A DNA stretch of 7,283 nt from Geobacter sp. GTDB taxonomy: Bacteria; Desulfobacterota; Desulfuromonadia; Geobacterales; Pseudopelobacteraceae. Location: contig DAIERH010000112.1 in the NCBI GenBank assembly GCA_027346925.1, positions 1-7,283 of the forward strand, in the 5' to 3' direction. This document shows positions 1 through 6,117 of the stretch, one piece after another. Position numbers and translations under genes: made by a program. The stretch's first letter is position 1, and every line of letters starts with the position of its first letter. The notes beneath the pieces were generated by a model, which worked only from the letters and a program-made list of their open reading frames with translations, ran no database searches and was not told the DNA's origin.

Positions 1-669
1 ATAGCCCAGCAGTTGCTGGAGATGGATCTGGCGCGGCGTGGAACTGAGCAGGTCATCCCCCCGCACCACCTGGGTCACCCCGGTCAGGTGATCGTCCACC
101 ACCACCGCCAACTGGTAGGCAAAACCACCGTCGCCCCGCTTGAGCGCGAAATCGCCGCACCCCAGGGCCGGGTTCTGGCAGACCCGTCCCCGCCGCAGGT
201 CGTCGTAGCAGATCTCTTCGTCAGCTACCCGCACCCGCCAGGAGCGGACCACCGCCCCCGGCCGCATCCCTGCACGACAGGTGCCGGGATAGGCCAGACA
301 GTCGTCATCGGGATGGGGCGCCGAGGCGGTCAGGGTAATCTCCCGGCGGGAGCAGCCGCAGGGGTAGACCACCCCCAGCCCGAGCAGCCGCTCGAAGGCG
401 GCGCGGTAGGCATCCAGGTTCCTGCTCTGCCGGGTGACCTCTCCGTCCCATTCCAGGCCGAATTCCTCCAGGGTGGCCAGGATGTCGTCGGCCATGCCGG
501 GCACCTGGCGCGGCGTGTCCAGGTCGTCCAGGCGCACGAGCCACGTCCCGCCGCTGCTCCTGGCCATGAGCCAACTCCCCACCGCCGTTGCCAGCGAGCC
601 TACGTGCAGCGCGCCGGTTGGTGAGGGGGCGAAGCGGCCGACAGGTGATTTTTGCCGTGGTGATGTCAT
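1..669 (-). CDS. gluQ: Glutamyl-Q tRNA(Asp) synthetase, 3' end cut by the window
   Basis: GluQ is a paralogue of the glutamyl-tRNA synthetase catalytic core. It activates glutamate with ATP and attaches it to the queuosine base at position 34 of tRNA(Asp). The first 223 residues are visible; the family is usually about 300, so roughly the last quarter, including the KMSKS-like loop, lies beyond base 1. Visible motifs are the class I signature FAPSPTGALHVGSL (residues 13-26, with HVGS in place of HIGH), RLDDLDTPR (46-54), a zinc site C104-x-C106 with Y127 and C131, LKRGDGGFAYQLAVVVDD (176-193) and RGDDLLSSTPRQ (203-214). The ATG at 669 places the HIGH-like motif at the expected distance from the N-terminus. 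No good Shine-Dalgarno precedes it, and it starts 17 nt after the cyclase stop, so it is probably translated from the same mRNA. A full GluRS is unlikely because the zinc ligands and the RGxDLLxSTPRQ block are GluQ-like; the missing C-terminus would settle this. Confidence 0.93.
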   Translation of the reverse strand, partial: MTSPRQKSPVGRFAPSPTGALHVGSLATAVGSWLMARSSGGTWLVRLDDLDTPRQVPGMADDILATLEEFGLEWDGEVTRQSRNLDAYRAAFERLLGLGVVYPCGCSRREITLTASAPHPDDDCLAYPGTCRAGMRPGAVVRSWRVRVADEEICYDDLRRGRVCQNPALGCGDFALKRGDGGFAYQLAVVVDDHLTGVTQVVRGDDLLSSTPRQIHLQQLLGY

Positions 670-686
670 GTGCGGATCAGGTGGCG

Positions 687-2441
687 CTATTCTTTCCGTT
701 CCAGTTTCCTCTTCTGCTTCTGCTCGTACATCAGGCGGTCCCCCCGCTCCAGCAACTCCTCAAGGGTGCAGGGGGCCTCGGGGTCGTATACGGTGATGCC
801 GAAACTGACGGACAGGCCGTAGGGGCGGTTCGCCTCCCTGTTATGCCCATCCAGATTACGTTGCAGCCGCTCCACGATGAGCAGTTCCGATTGTTCCGTT
901 GCCTCCGGGGAGAGGATCACGAACTCATCCCCCCCCAGGCGGGCAACGATATCGGAGGCGCGGAACGAATTCCGCAGGATACGGGCGGTATCCTGGATGG
1001 CCCGGTCACCCTCGGAGTGCCCCAGGGTGTCGTTGATCCACTTCAGGCGGTCAAGATCCGCAAAGACCAACGCCAGCGCCTTGCCGGTCCGCTGGGCGGC
1101 CTTGATCTGCTGCCGTGCCAGGAGCATGAACCCCCGGCGGTTGGCCAGGCCGGTCAGTTCATCGGACACGGACTGTTCGCGCAATCGCTCCTCAGCGAGT
1201 TTCCTGTCCGTTATATCCTCCTTTATGGCAACGAAATGGGTGATCTCCCCCAATGCGTTTGCCACGGGTGAGATGGAGGCCGTCTCCCAGTACTGCCTGC
1301 CGTCCTTTTTCCGGTTGCAGAACTCGCCCCGCCATTCGCGTCCGGCAAGGAGCGTGCTCCAGAGTTCCTTGTAGGTCTCGGGCGGCGTCAGGCCGGTCTT
1401 GAGCATGCGGGGATTGCGGCCGATCACCTCATCGGGGGCGTAGCCGGTCAGTTCGGAAAACTTGGGGTTGACGTAGGTGATGATGCCGCTCACGTCCGTA
1501 ATGAGGACGCACACCGGGATCTGTTCGACAACCAGGGACAATTGGCGCAGCCGTTCCTCGGCCAGCCAGTGGGCGGTCATGTCCTGGACCGTTCCCACGG
1601 TGCGGGTCAGTTTGCCTGCCTGATCATAGAAATTCTGGCAGGTTTCATGGACATACTTGACGCGGCCATCCGGGAAGTGAAAGCGGTGGATGTTGTCCAG
1701 GTTGGTCTTGTTCTGCACCGCCTCGCCGCGCGCCCGGTCGATCTTCTCCTTGTCCTTGGGCGCGAGCAGGCTGAAGAAGGCGTCGAAGGAGGCCTCGAAC
1801 TGTTCGGGATCGACCTCGTAGATGTTGTAGACCTCTTCGGACCAGGTCAGCTTGTTGGTGACGAAGTTGAGTTCCCAATGGCCGATATGGGCGATCTTCT
1901 GGGCCTCTTTCAGCATGGCCTCACTGGCGCGCAACGCCTCTTCCGCCTTTTTCAGGTCCGAGATATCGCGGATGACCATGCTCAACCGGTCAATGCCGGC
2001 GCTATTGCGGAACAGGGACGACGAGACGAAGGCCGGAAAGGTGGTTCCGTCCTTGCGCCTGAAGTTCAGTTCGCCCCGGAACATGCCGGTGGCGAGGCAT
2101 GATGCCAACGCCTCGCTGAAACAGGTATCGGCCTGGCCGACCAACTCCTCCCGCCCCACGCCGCAGACCTCGTCCTCCCCCATCCGGAACAGGCGGCAGG
2201 CCTCAGGATTCGCTTCCAGGATCGTGCCGTCGGAGGACAACATCAACATGGCATCGATGCTGTTCCTGAAGAAGAGCCGGTAGCGCTCCACAACGGCGGA
2301 CAATTCGACCGAACGTTCCTCCACCATCCCCTCAAGCCGCTCCTTGTAGCGATTGAGCTCTTTTACGGCCTGCTTCCGTCTCACAAACTCCTGAATTACC
2401 GAGGCGTGTGCAGCCTTAATGGAGGTTTTTTTGAACTTCAT
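687..2441 (-). CDS. PAS-PAS-PAS-GGDEF diguanylate cyclase, cytoplasmic
   Basis: Predicted 584-residue sensor enzyme that makes cyclic di-GMP from two GTP. An N-terminal charged helical segment (about 15-52) resembles a signalling coiled coil. It is followed by PAS1 (about 53-163, ending RDISDLKKAEEAL), a PAS_3-fold PAS2 (about 184-290) and PAS3 (about 302-412, ending EDITDRKLAEERL). The GGDEF domain (about 424-580) opens with DELTGLANRRGF (427-438). The active-site GGDEF at 503-507 is canonical, and RASD at 494-497, five residues upstream, is an intact product-inhibition I-site. No signal peptide, membrane segment or EAL domain is visible, so the protein should be a cytoplasmic synthase. PAS3 carries W370-x-G372-x3-N376-R-K-K-D380, a pattern also present in redox PAS domains such as NifL; cofactor binding is only a possibility. 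The ATG at 2441 lies 7 nt after the ppnP stop with no clear Shine-Dalgarno, suggesting translational coupling. GTG at 2384 with CAGGAG 3 nt upstream is a weaker alternative start. Confidence 0.94.
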   Translation of the reverse strand: MKFKKTSIKAAHASVIQEFVRRKQAVKELNRYKERLEGMVEERSVELSAVVERYRLFFRNSIDAMLMLSSDGTILEANPEACRLFRMGEDEVCGVGREELVGQADTCFSEALASCLATGMFRGELNFRRKDGTTFPAFVSSSLFRNSAGIDRLSMVIRDISDLKKAEEALRASEAMLKEAQKIAHIGHWELNFVTNKLTWSEEVYNIYEVDPEQFEASFDAFFSLLAPKDKEKIDRARGEAVQNKTNLDNIHRFHFPDGRVKYVHETCQNFYDQAGKLTRTVGTVQDMTAHWLAEERLRQLSLVVEQIPVCVLITDVSGIITYVNPKFSELTGYAPDEVIGRNPRMLKTGLTPPETYKELWSTLLAGREWRGEFCNRKKDGRQYWETASISPVANALGEITHFVAIKEDITDRKLAEERLREQSVSDELTGLANRRGFMLLARQQIKAAQRTGKALALVFADLDRLKWINDTLGHSEGDRAIQDTARILRNSFRASDIVARLGGDEFVILSPEATEQSELLIVERLQRNLDGHNREANRPYGLSVSFGITVYDPEAPCTLEELLERGDRLMYEQKQKRKLERKE

Positions 2442-2448
2442 GGCACCA

Positions 2449-2763
2449 CTAGGCGAGGAACGAACAGCAGTAATCCGTCACCGTTGCCACCCGCATCACA
2501 AAGGCGGAGTTGGCCGGCACGGTGAAGGCCTCGCCGCCAGCAACCTTCTTCCAGCCGGCTTCCCCTTTCAGGTGCCATTCCAGGTCACCGGAGATGATCT
2601 CCATGATCTCGGCCAGCCCCGTGGAGAACTCGTACTCGCCCGGTTGCATGATTCCCAGGGTCTTTTTGGTCCCGTCGGGGAACAGCACCGTCCTGCTGGT
2701 CACCTTGCCGTCAAAATAGATGTTGGCCTTTTTTACCACTGTCACGTTTGCAAATTCCGACAT
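2449..2763 (-). CDS. ppnP: Pyrimidine/purine nucleoside phosphorylase (PpnP/YaiE, DUF1255 cupin)
   Basis: Small single-domain cupin of 104 residues; the E. coli protein is about 94. The family catalyses phosphate-dependent cleavage of a broad set of purine and pyrimidine nucleosides to the free base and ribose 1-phosphate, in the cytoplasm. Recognition rests on near-continuous family signatures: FANVTVVKKANIYFDGKVTS (residues 4-23), TVLFPDGTKKTLGIMQPGEYEF (25-46, read as two adjoining blocks), AEIMEIISGDLEW (51-63), FTVPANSAFVMRV (80-92) and the C-terminal TDYCCSF (96-102). The ATG at 2763 is chosen because it begins the conserved MSEF and has GGAGG four bases upstream; the open frame up to 2820 runs through a promoter-like region and adds a non-family sequence. 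It is the first gene of a likely ppnP-cyclase-gluQ transcript. Its product has no evident functional tie to the cyclase that follows 7 nt later. Confidence 0.95.
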   Translation of the reverse strand: MSEFANVTVVKKANIYFDGKVTSRTVLFPDGTKKTLGIMQPGEYEFSTGLAEIMEIISGDLEWHLKGEAGWKKVAGGEAFTVPANSAFVMRVATVTDYCCSFLA

Positions 2764-2775
2764 GATTCCTCCCCC
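2764..2775 (-). promoter_or_regulatory. Ribosome binding site of ppnP
   Basis: On the minus strand the sequence GGGGGAGGAATC directly precedes the ATG at 2763. The GGAGG core at 2768-2772 sits four bases from the start codon. It decides the start over the upstream in-frame ATG at 2820 and is the only strong Shine-Dalgarno in the three-gene cluster. Confidence 0.8.
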
Positions 2776-2790
2776 AACTGGTTTTTGATG

Positions 2791-2820
2791 GTTATACCTG
2801 CAATCCCTCACGCGAGGCAA
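2791..2820 (-). promoter_or_regulatory. Candidate sigma-70 promoter for the ppnP-cyclase-gluQ cluster
   Basis: Read on the minus strand, TTGCCT (2820-2815, four of six matches to TTGACA) is separated by 18 bases from TATAAC (2796-2791, five of six matches to TATAAT). Transcription would start near 2784, giving a leader of about 20 bases that contains the strong ppnP ribosome binding site. The element lies just downstream of the terminator of the preceding gene, where a new promoter is needed. It was found by eye with no scoring, so it is a candidate only. Confidence 0.5.
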
Positions 2821-2822
2821 AG

Positions 2823-2864
2823 AAAAAAAACGCCCTCCGCATCATGCCGCGGAAGGCGTTTTTT
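2823..2864 (-). terminator. Intrinsic terminator, potentially bidirectional
   Basis: A perfect 10-bp outer arm (AAAAAACGCC at 2825-2834 with GGCGTTTTTT at 2855-2864) is followed by one C/A mismatch and then a 5-bp inner arm (TCCGC at 2836-2840 with GCGGA at 2849-2853) around an 8-base loop. On the minus strand the hairpin ends in a run of eight U (2830-2823), starting 27 bases beyond the stop of the glycine-zipper gene. The plus strand also ends in six T, so the hairpin could stop antisense transcription too. It separates the glycine-zipper gene from the ppnP cluster. Confidence 0.9.
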
Positions 2865-2891
2865 GATAGAAGGGATTTGTCGGGACCGGGC

Positions 2892-3284
2892 CTAGTTGAA
2901 GGTCCCGCGCAGGATATCGGCCCGCCAGGTGATGATGGTCTGGCGGGTGGCCGGATACTCGGTCACGTCGGGCATGACCCTTGGCACGGCTATCCGTACC
3001 CGGCCGTTGTCAAGCTCGGCCAGGGCGCGGGCCGATTTTGCCACGCCATAACCGGCACCGACCAGGACACCGCCAGCCGCGCCATAGGCCAGGTTGACCA
3101 TGTGGTCGGCAGGCCTTTTGGTGAAGGCCGTCAAGGCCAGGCCCACCAGTGCCCCGGCCGCGCCTCCGTAGAAGGCGTCCTGAAAGACCTCCCGGAAGGC
3201 ATTCTCCTGGGCAAAGGAGGATGTGGCCGCGCTCAGCAGGGTAATGAGGGTCAACAGGGAGATGATGCGCGTGATTTGTTTCAT
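2892..3284 (-). CDS. Exported glycine-zipper protein of unknown function
   Basis: I do not recognise a named family for this 130-residue protein. The N-terminus is a classical Sec signal peptide: basic MKQITR, a hydrophobic core at about 7-20, and a likely signal peptidase I site after SFA (A25). The mature part has two glycine-zipper segments with exact GxxxG spacing: G40-G44-G48 in FYGGAAGALVGLALTAF, and G68-G72-G76-G80 in YGAAGGVLVGAGYG. Such segments typically pack as close helices in membranes, as in outer-membrane lipoproteins and surface-associated proteins. No lipobox cysteine is present. The C-terminal 40 residues (about 91-130) are polar and look like a small strand-rich tail. The ATG at 3284 has AAGGA seven bases upstream and begins the signal peptide; the in-frame ATG at 3341 would bury it behind 19 charged residues. 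It appears to be monocistronic, with a candidate sigma-54 promoter upstream and a strong terminator downstream. An envelope role is inference. Confidence 0.85.
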   Translation of the reverse strand: MKQITRIISLLTLITLLSAATSSFAQENAFREVFQDAFYGGAAGALVGLALTAFTKRPADHMVNLAYGAAGGVLVGAGYGVAKSARALAELDNGRVRIAVPRVMPDVTEYPATRQTIITWRADILRGTFN

Positions 3285-3297
3285 TGAGCCTTCCTTG
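3285..3297 (-). promoter_or_regulatory. Ribosome binding site of the glycine-zipper gene
   Basis: On the minus strand CAAGGAAGGCTCA precedes the ATG at 3284. The AAGGA core (3296-3292) is seven bases from the start, which supports this start over the in-frame ATG at 3341. Confidence 0.7.
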
Positions 3298-3324
3298 CGG
3301 TACCGGATTCTGTCTGATTCTTCA

Positions 3325-3340
3325 AGCAAGGATGGGGCCA
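3325..3340 (-). promoter_or_regulatory. Candidate sigma-54 (-24/-12) promoter of the glycine-zipper gene
   Basis: The minus-strand sequence TGGCCCCATCCTTGCT aligns without gaps to the RpoN consensus TGGCACG-N4-TTGCW. The invariant GG and GC are separated by exactly 10 bases; the only differences are in the ACG part (CCC here). The -12 GC lies at 3327-3326, so transcription would start near 3314, leaving a leader of about 30 bases that contains the AAGGA ribosome binding site. No convincing sigma-70 pair was seen in the same region. A sigma-54 promoter would need an enhancer-binding protein, whose site could be one of the inverted repeats upstream. This is an unscored by-eye match. Confidence 0.55.
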
Positions 3341-3375
3341 AGTTGAGACTGGTCCGGGGGAATTCGCTCCAGGCA

Positions 3376-3408
3376 CCGTCCCATGGGCTCTGCTGGGGGA
3401 GGGGACGG
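3376..3408. repeat. GC-rich inverted repeat in the intergenic region
   Basis: CCGTCCC (3376-3382) and GGGACGG (3402-3408) are perfect reverse complements separated by 19 bases. A separate 8-base palindrome, CCCATGGG (3380-3387), overlaps the left arm. In RNA this could be a 7-bp hairpin after the nucleotidyltransferase gene, but no U-run follows, so it is not a standard intrinsic terminator. Relative to the predicted sigma-54 start near 3314 it lies about 60-95 bp upstream, a position where an activator could bind. Confidence 0.5.
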
Positions 3409-3431
3409 GATGGGCTGGAAATCGTCGTGGT

Positions 3432-3445
3432 AAGTTATCTAACTT
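3432..3445. repeat. AT-rich inverted repeat, possible operator
   Basis: AAGTTATCTAACTT consists of two perfect 6-base inverted half-sites, AAGTTA and TAACTT, around a 2-base centre. It stands out as AT-rich in a GC-rich surrounding. It begins 9 bases downstream of the nucleotidyltransferase stop and lies about 118-131 bp upstream of the predicted sigma-54 start, a usual range for enhancer-binding proteins. The spacer is too short and the stem too weak for a terminator. Confidence 0.4.
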
Positions 3446-3453
3446 TAGCGTGG

Positions 3454-6117
3454 CTATTTCGCAACACATGTGTGGTTTTTTGACATGATCAACCTGGTTG
3501 CCAGGTCCCGTTCTTCATCGTCACTGGTGATCTCGCCGTCGAGCCGCGCCGCCAGCAGGTGATCCATGATGCCCCGGAAACGGGGACCGGCGGTCAGCCC
3601 CAGGGCCTGGAGGGCAGTGCCGTCAAGGCTCGGACGCACCTGCCGCAGATGCGTAAGGTAGAGCGACGCGAAGCGGCGCACCTCGTCGCGGCTGGCCTTG
3701 GCGGCCAGGTACAGGAGTATCTCCAGCGGCAGACCATGGAACCAGGTGTATATCTCGCTCCTGCGGATCTCCGGGCCGCGCTTCAGCCTGCGCTGGATGG
3801 TGTCCAGCATGCCCAGGGCGTGGCGCCGCGCCTCGAATACCCTGTTCATGACACGTCCCGGCACGGTCAGCCGGCGGCAGGCGTCCAGGAACTCCTCGGG
3901 CCTGAGTCCGTCAGCCAGGGCCAGGTAATAGACCTGCCACTGCTCGCAGGGGTCATCCAGATAGAGCAGGCGGAACCAGGCCAGCACCCGGGCCGCCTCA
4001 TGTATGACCCGTTCCGTCTCCGGCACCACCTTCAGGCTCGGGTGGACAAACGGCAACAGCCCCAACAGCGACATGCGGCCGATGGCGCCGGCCGGCTCCC
4101 GCTCCTCCAGGATCAGCACCAGTTCGTTCAGGAGCCGCTTCCCCCCCACCCGGTCGAGTACGTTCATGCGCACGGCACTGCGGATCAGGTTCTCGGTATG
4201 GGGGGCGATGTGGAATCCCAGGCGCTGTTCGAAACGGATGGCGCGGAAGACGCGGGTCGGGTCCTCCACGAAGGAGAGGTTGTGCAGCACCCGGACCACC
4301 CGGTCCTGGAGGTCCTGCTGGCCGCCGAAATAGTCGGTCATCCGGCCGAAGCTGCCGTTGTTGAGGGAGAACGCCAGGGTATTGATGGTGAAATCGCGGC
4401 GGTAGAGGTCGTGGCGCAGGGAGGAGCGCTCCACGGTGGGGAGCACGCCGGGCGATTCGTAGTACTCCAGGCGGGTGCTGGCCACGTCGATCTTGGCCCC
4501 GTCGGGGAAGATCACCACCGCCGTGCCGAATTTGTGGTGGCTGCGCACGCGGCAGCCGTGGCGCGTGGCGAAACGTTCGGCAAAGAAGATGCCGTCCCCT
4601 TCCACGGTCACGTCCATGTCCAGGTTGTCCACCCCCAGGAGCAGGTCGCGCACGAAGCCCCCCACCGCATAGACGTTCAGTCCCAGTTCGTCCCCGGTCC
4701 TGCCCAACTCGCGCAACAGCGTGATGGCCGTCACGGGCAGGCGTTTGGCGATCAGGCCGGCGATGGCGCGGCTCTTGGGGACATAGGCCAGGGCCTCCAC
4801 GTCGTAGAGCGCCTCGGGCTGTCCGCGCCTCCCGCCGTACATGTGGCGCAACAGGTCGGTGCGTGTCACCGCCCCGGTCAGTTGCTCCCCCTCGAACACC
4901 GGCACGAAGCGGCGGTTCCCCTCCACCATGTACTCCTGGATGTCCGAGAGCAGGGTGGCGGGTGCGGCCCGCATGAACTCGGAGTGCATGAAGTCATCCA
5001 CCGCCGAGGCGCCCAGGTCGTGGTAGAGCGCCTTTTCAACGGTCTTGCGCGAGATGATGCCGACCATCCGCTCCCCATCCATGACCGGCATGGCGTTGCA
5101 GTTGTAGCGGGTCAAGAGTTCCCTGGCCTCGGCCATGGTGACGCCGGACCGCATGGTCTTGACTGGCGACGACATGATATCACGGGCGCAGACCCGTGGG
5201 CTGACCACCACCCTGAGCAGCTCTTCCAGCCGCTCCAGCACCTGTTTCAACGGCTGGTCGCGCACGGTGGCCGATGCGGCCGTGGCATGCCCGCCCCCAT
5301 GGAAGCGCCGCAGGATCTCGCCTGCGTTGACCTCCGCCACCCGGCTGCGCGCCACCAGGTAGACCCGGTTCTCCATGGCCACCACCAGGAACAGGGCATC
5401 CAGGTTCTCCATGTCCCGCATCATGTGGGCCAGGGCCGCGATATCCCCCACGTAGGAATCGCAGGAGGCATGGGCGATGGAGACGGTGACCCCGTTGACG
5501 ACGGTGCTCTTGAGGGTCTTCAGGAGGCTGTTCAGAAGCTCGACCTGCTGGGTGGTCAGCCCCTGGGTGAGGGAATCGGCGACGATGTTGAGGCGCGCCC
5601 CCAACGCCAGCAGCCAGGCCGCGGCCCGGAAGTCGTCGGCCGTTGTGGAAGGGAACAGGAGCCGGCCGGTATCCTCGTAGATCCCCAGCATGACCAGGGT
5701 GGCCTCTTCCGGCGTCAGCACCAGGCCGTGATCCATCAGGATTTCCGTCAGGAGGGTGGACGACGAGCCGCAGGGGCGGGTGATGCCACCGGTCGGCCGG
5801 ATGCTGTGCTCGGTCACCGGGTGGTGGTCGTAGATATGGACCTCCAGGCCGGGGCGGCCGATGATCTCGGCAAAGCGCCCGATACGGCTCGCTTGCTGGC
5901 AATCCACGATGATCAGGCGGGTCACCAGGGTGAGGTCCATATCCCTGGCCCGGATGACGGGGGGGAAATACTCGGGATGGTGTTCAAGGAAGTCGCGCAC
6001 CCCCTTTTCCTGGGAGCCGGGAAAGGAGATCACCGCGCCGGGGTAGAGCCGGGCCGCCGCCGTAATGGCCCCCAGGCAGTCGAAATCGGCGTTGACGTGG
6101 GTGGTGATGACGTCCAT
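3454..6117 (-). CDS. DHH phosphoesterase-CBS-CBS-tRNA nucleotidyltransferase/poly(A) polymerase fusion
   Basis: Large 887-residue fusion. Residues 1-300 are a DHH/DHHA1 phosphoesterase with all metal-site motifs: N9-A-D11-F-D13, D72 in IIVDCQ, D97-H-H in YDHHP, D149 in GIYEDTG and the DHHA1 GGGH at 274-277. Two CBS domains follow (about 313-366 and 376-428). The class II nucleotidyltransferase head begins near 465: GGFVRD 486-491, catalytic D500-M-D502, ribose motif RRDFTINTLAF 573-583 and base-selecting E618-D-P-T-R622. An alpha-helical body and tail fill the rest. Such enzymes add nucleotides to the tRNA 3' end or poly(A) tails; this domain order matches the A-adding half of split CC-/A-adding systems known from Aquifex, so A-adding is the best guess. 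The DHH part would hydrolyse short RNA or a nucleotide, and CBS pairs usually bind adenine nucleotides. The ATG at 6117 starts the first DHH strand and overlaps the aminotransferase stop (TGATG); GGGAG lies 11 bases upstream. Confidence 0.93.
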   Translation of the reverse strand: MDVITTHVNADFDCLGAITAAARLYPGAVISFPGSQEKGVRDFLEHHPEYFPPVIRARDMDLTLVTRLIIVDCQQASRIGRFAEIIGRPGLEVHIYDHHPVTEHSIRPTGGITRPCGSSSTLLTEILMDHGLVLTPEEATLVMLGIYEDTGRLLFPSTTADDFRAAAWLLALGARLNIVADSLTQGLTTQQVELLNSLLKTLKSTVVNGVTVSIAHASCDSYVGDIAALAHMMRDMENLDALFLVVAMENRVYLVARSRVAEVNAGEILRRFHGGGHATAASATVRDQPLKQVLERLEELLRVVVSPRVCARDIMSSPVKTMRSGVTMAEARELLTRYNCNAMPVMDGERMVGIISRKTVEKALYHDLGASAVDDFMHSEFMRAAPATLLSDIQEYMVEGNRRFVPVFEGEQLTGAVTRTDLLRHMYGGRRGQPEALYDVEALAYVPKSRAIAGLIAKRLPVTAITLLRELGRTGDELGLNVYAVGGFVRDLLLGVDNLDMDVTVEGDGIFFAERFATRHGCRVRSHHKFGTAVVIFPDGAKIDVASTRLEYYESPGVLPTVERSSLRHDLYRRDFTINTLAFSLNNGSFGRMTDYFGGQQDLQDRVVRVLHNLSFVEDPTRVFRAIRFEQRLGFHIAPHTENLIRSAVRMNVLDRVGGKRLLNELVLILEEREPAGAIGRMSLLGLLPFVHPSLKVVPETERVIHEAARVLAWFRLLYLDDPCEQWQVYYLALADGLRPEEFLDACRRLTVPGRVMNRVFEARRHALGMLDTIQRRLKRGPEIRRSEIYTWFHGLPLEILLYLAAKASRDEVRRFASLYLTHLRQVRPSLDGTALQALGLTAGPRFRGIMDHLLAARLDGEITSDDEERDLATRLIMSKNHTCVAK

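Noticed and set aside
13..624. Plus-strand open frame of 203 codons
   Set aside because: It is the antisense shadow of gluQ, whose HIGH-like, zinc and RGDDLLSSTPRQ motifs are unmistakable on the minus strand.
2764..2820. Earlier in-frame ATG at 2820 for ppnP
   Set aside because: The added residues are not part of the family, overlap the candidate promoter and lie upstream of the strong GGAGG.
3285..3341. Earlier in-frame ATG at 3341 for the glycine-zipper protein
   Set aside because: It would put 19 mostly polar residues before a clear signal peptide and would begin upstream of the candidate sigma-54 element; the ATG at 3284 has its own AAGGA site.
3463..3482. Palindrome ACACATGTGT followed by a T-run on the plus strand, resembling a terminator
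   Set aside because: It lies in the last codons of the nucleotidyltransferase gene, has almost no loop, and there is no plus-strand gene for it to terminate.
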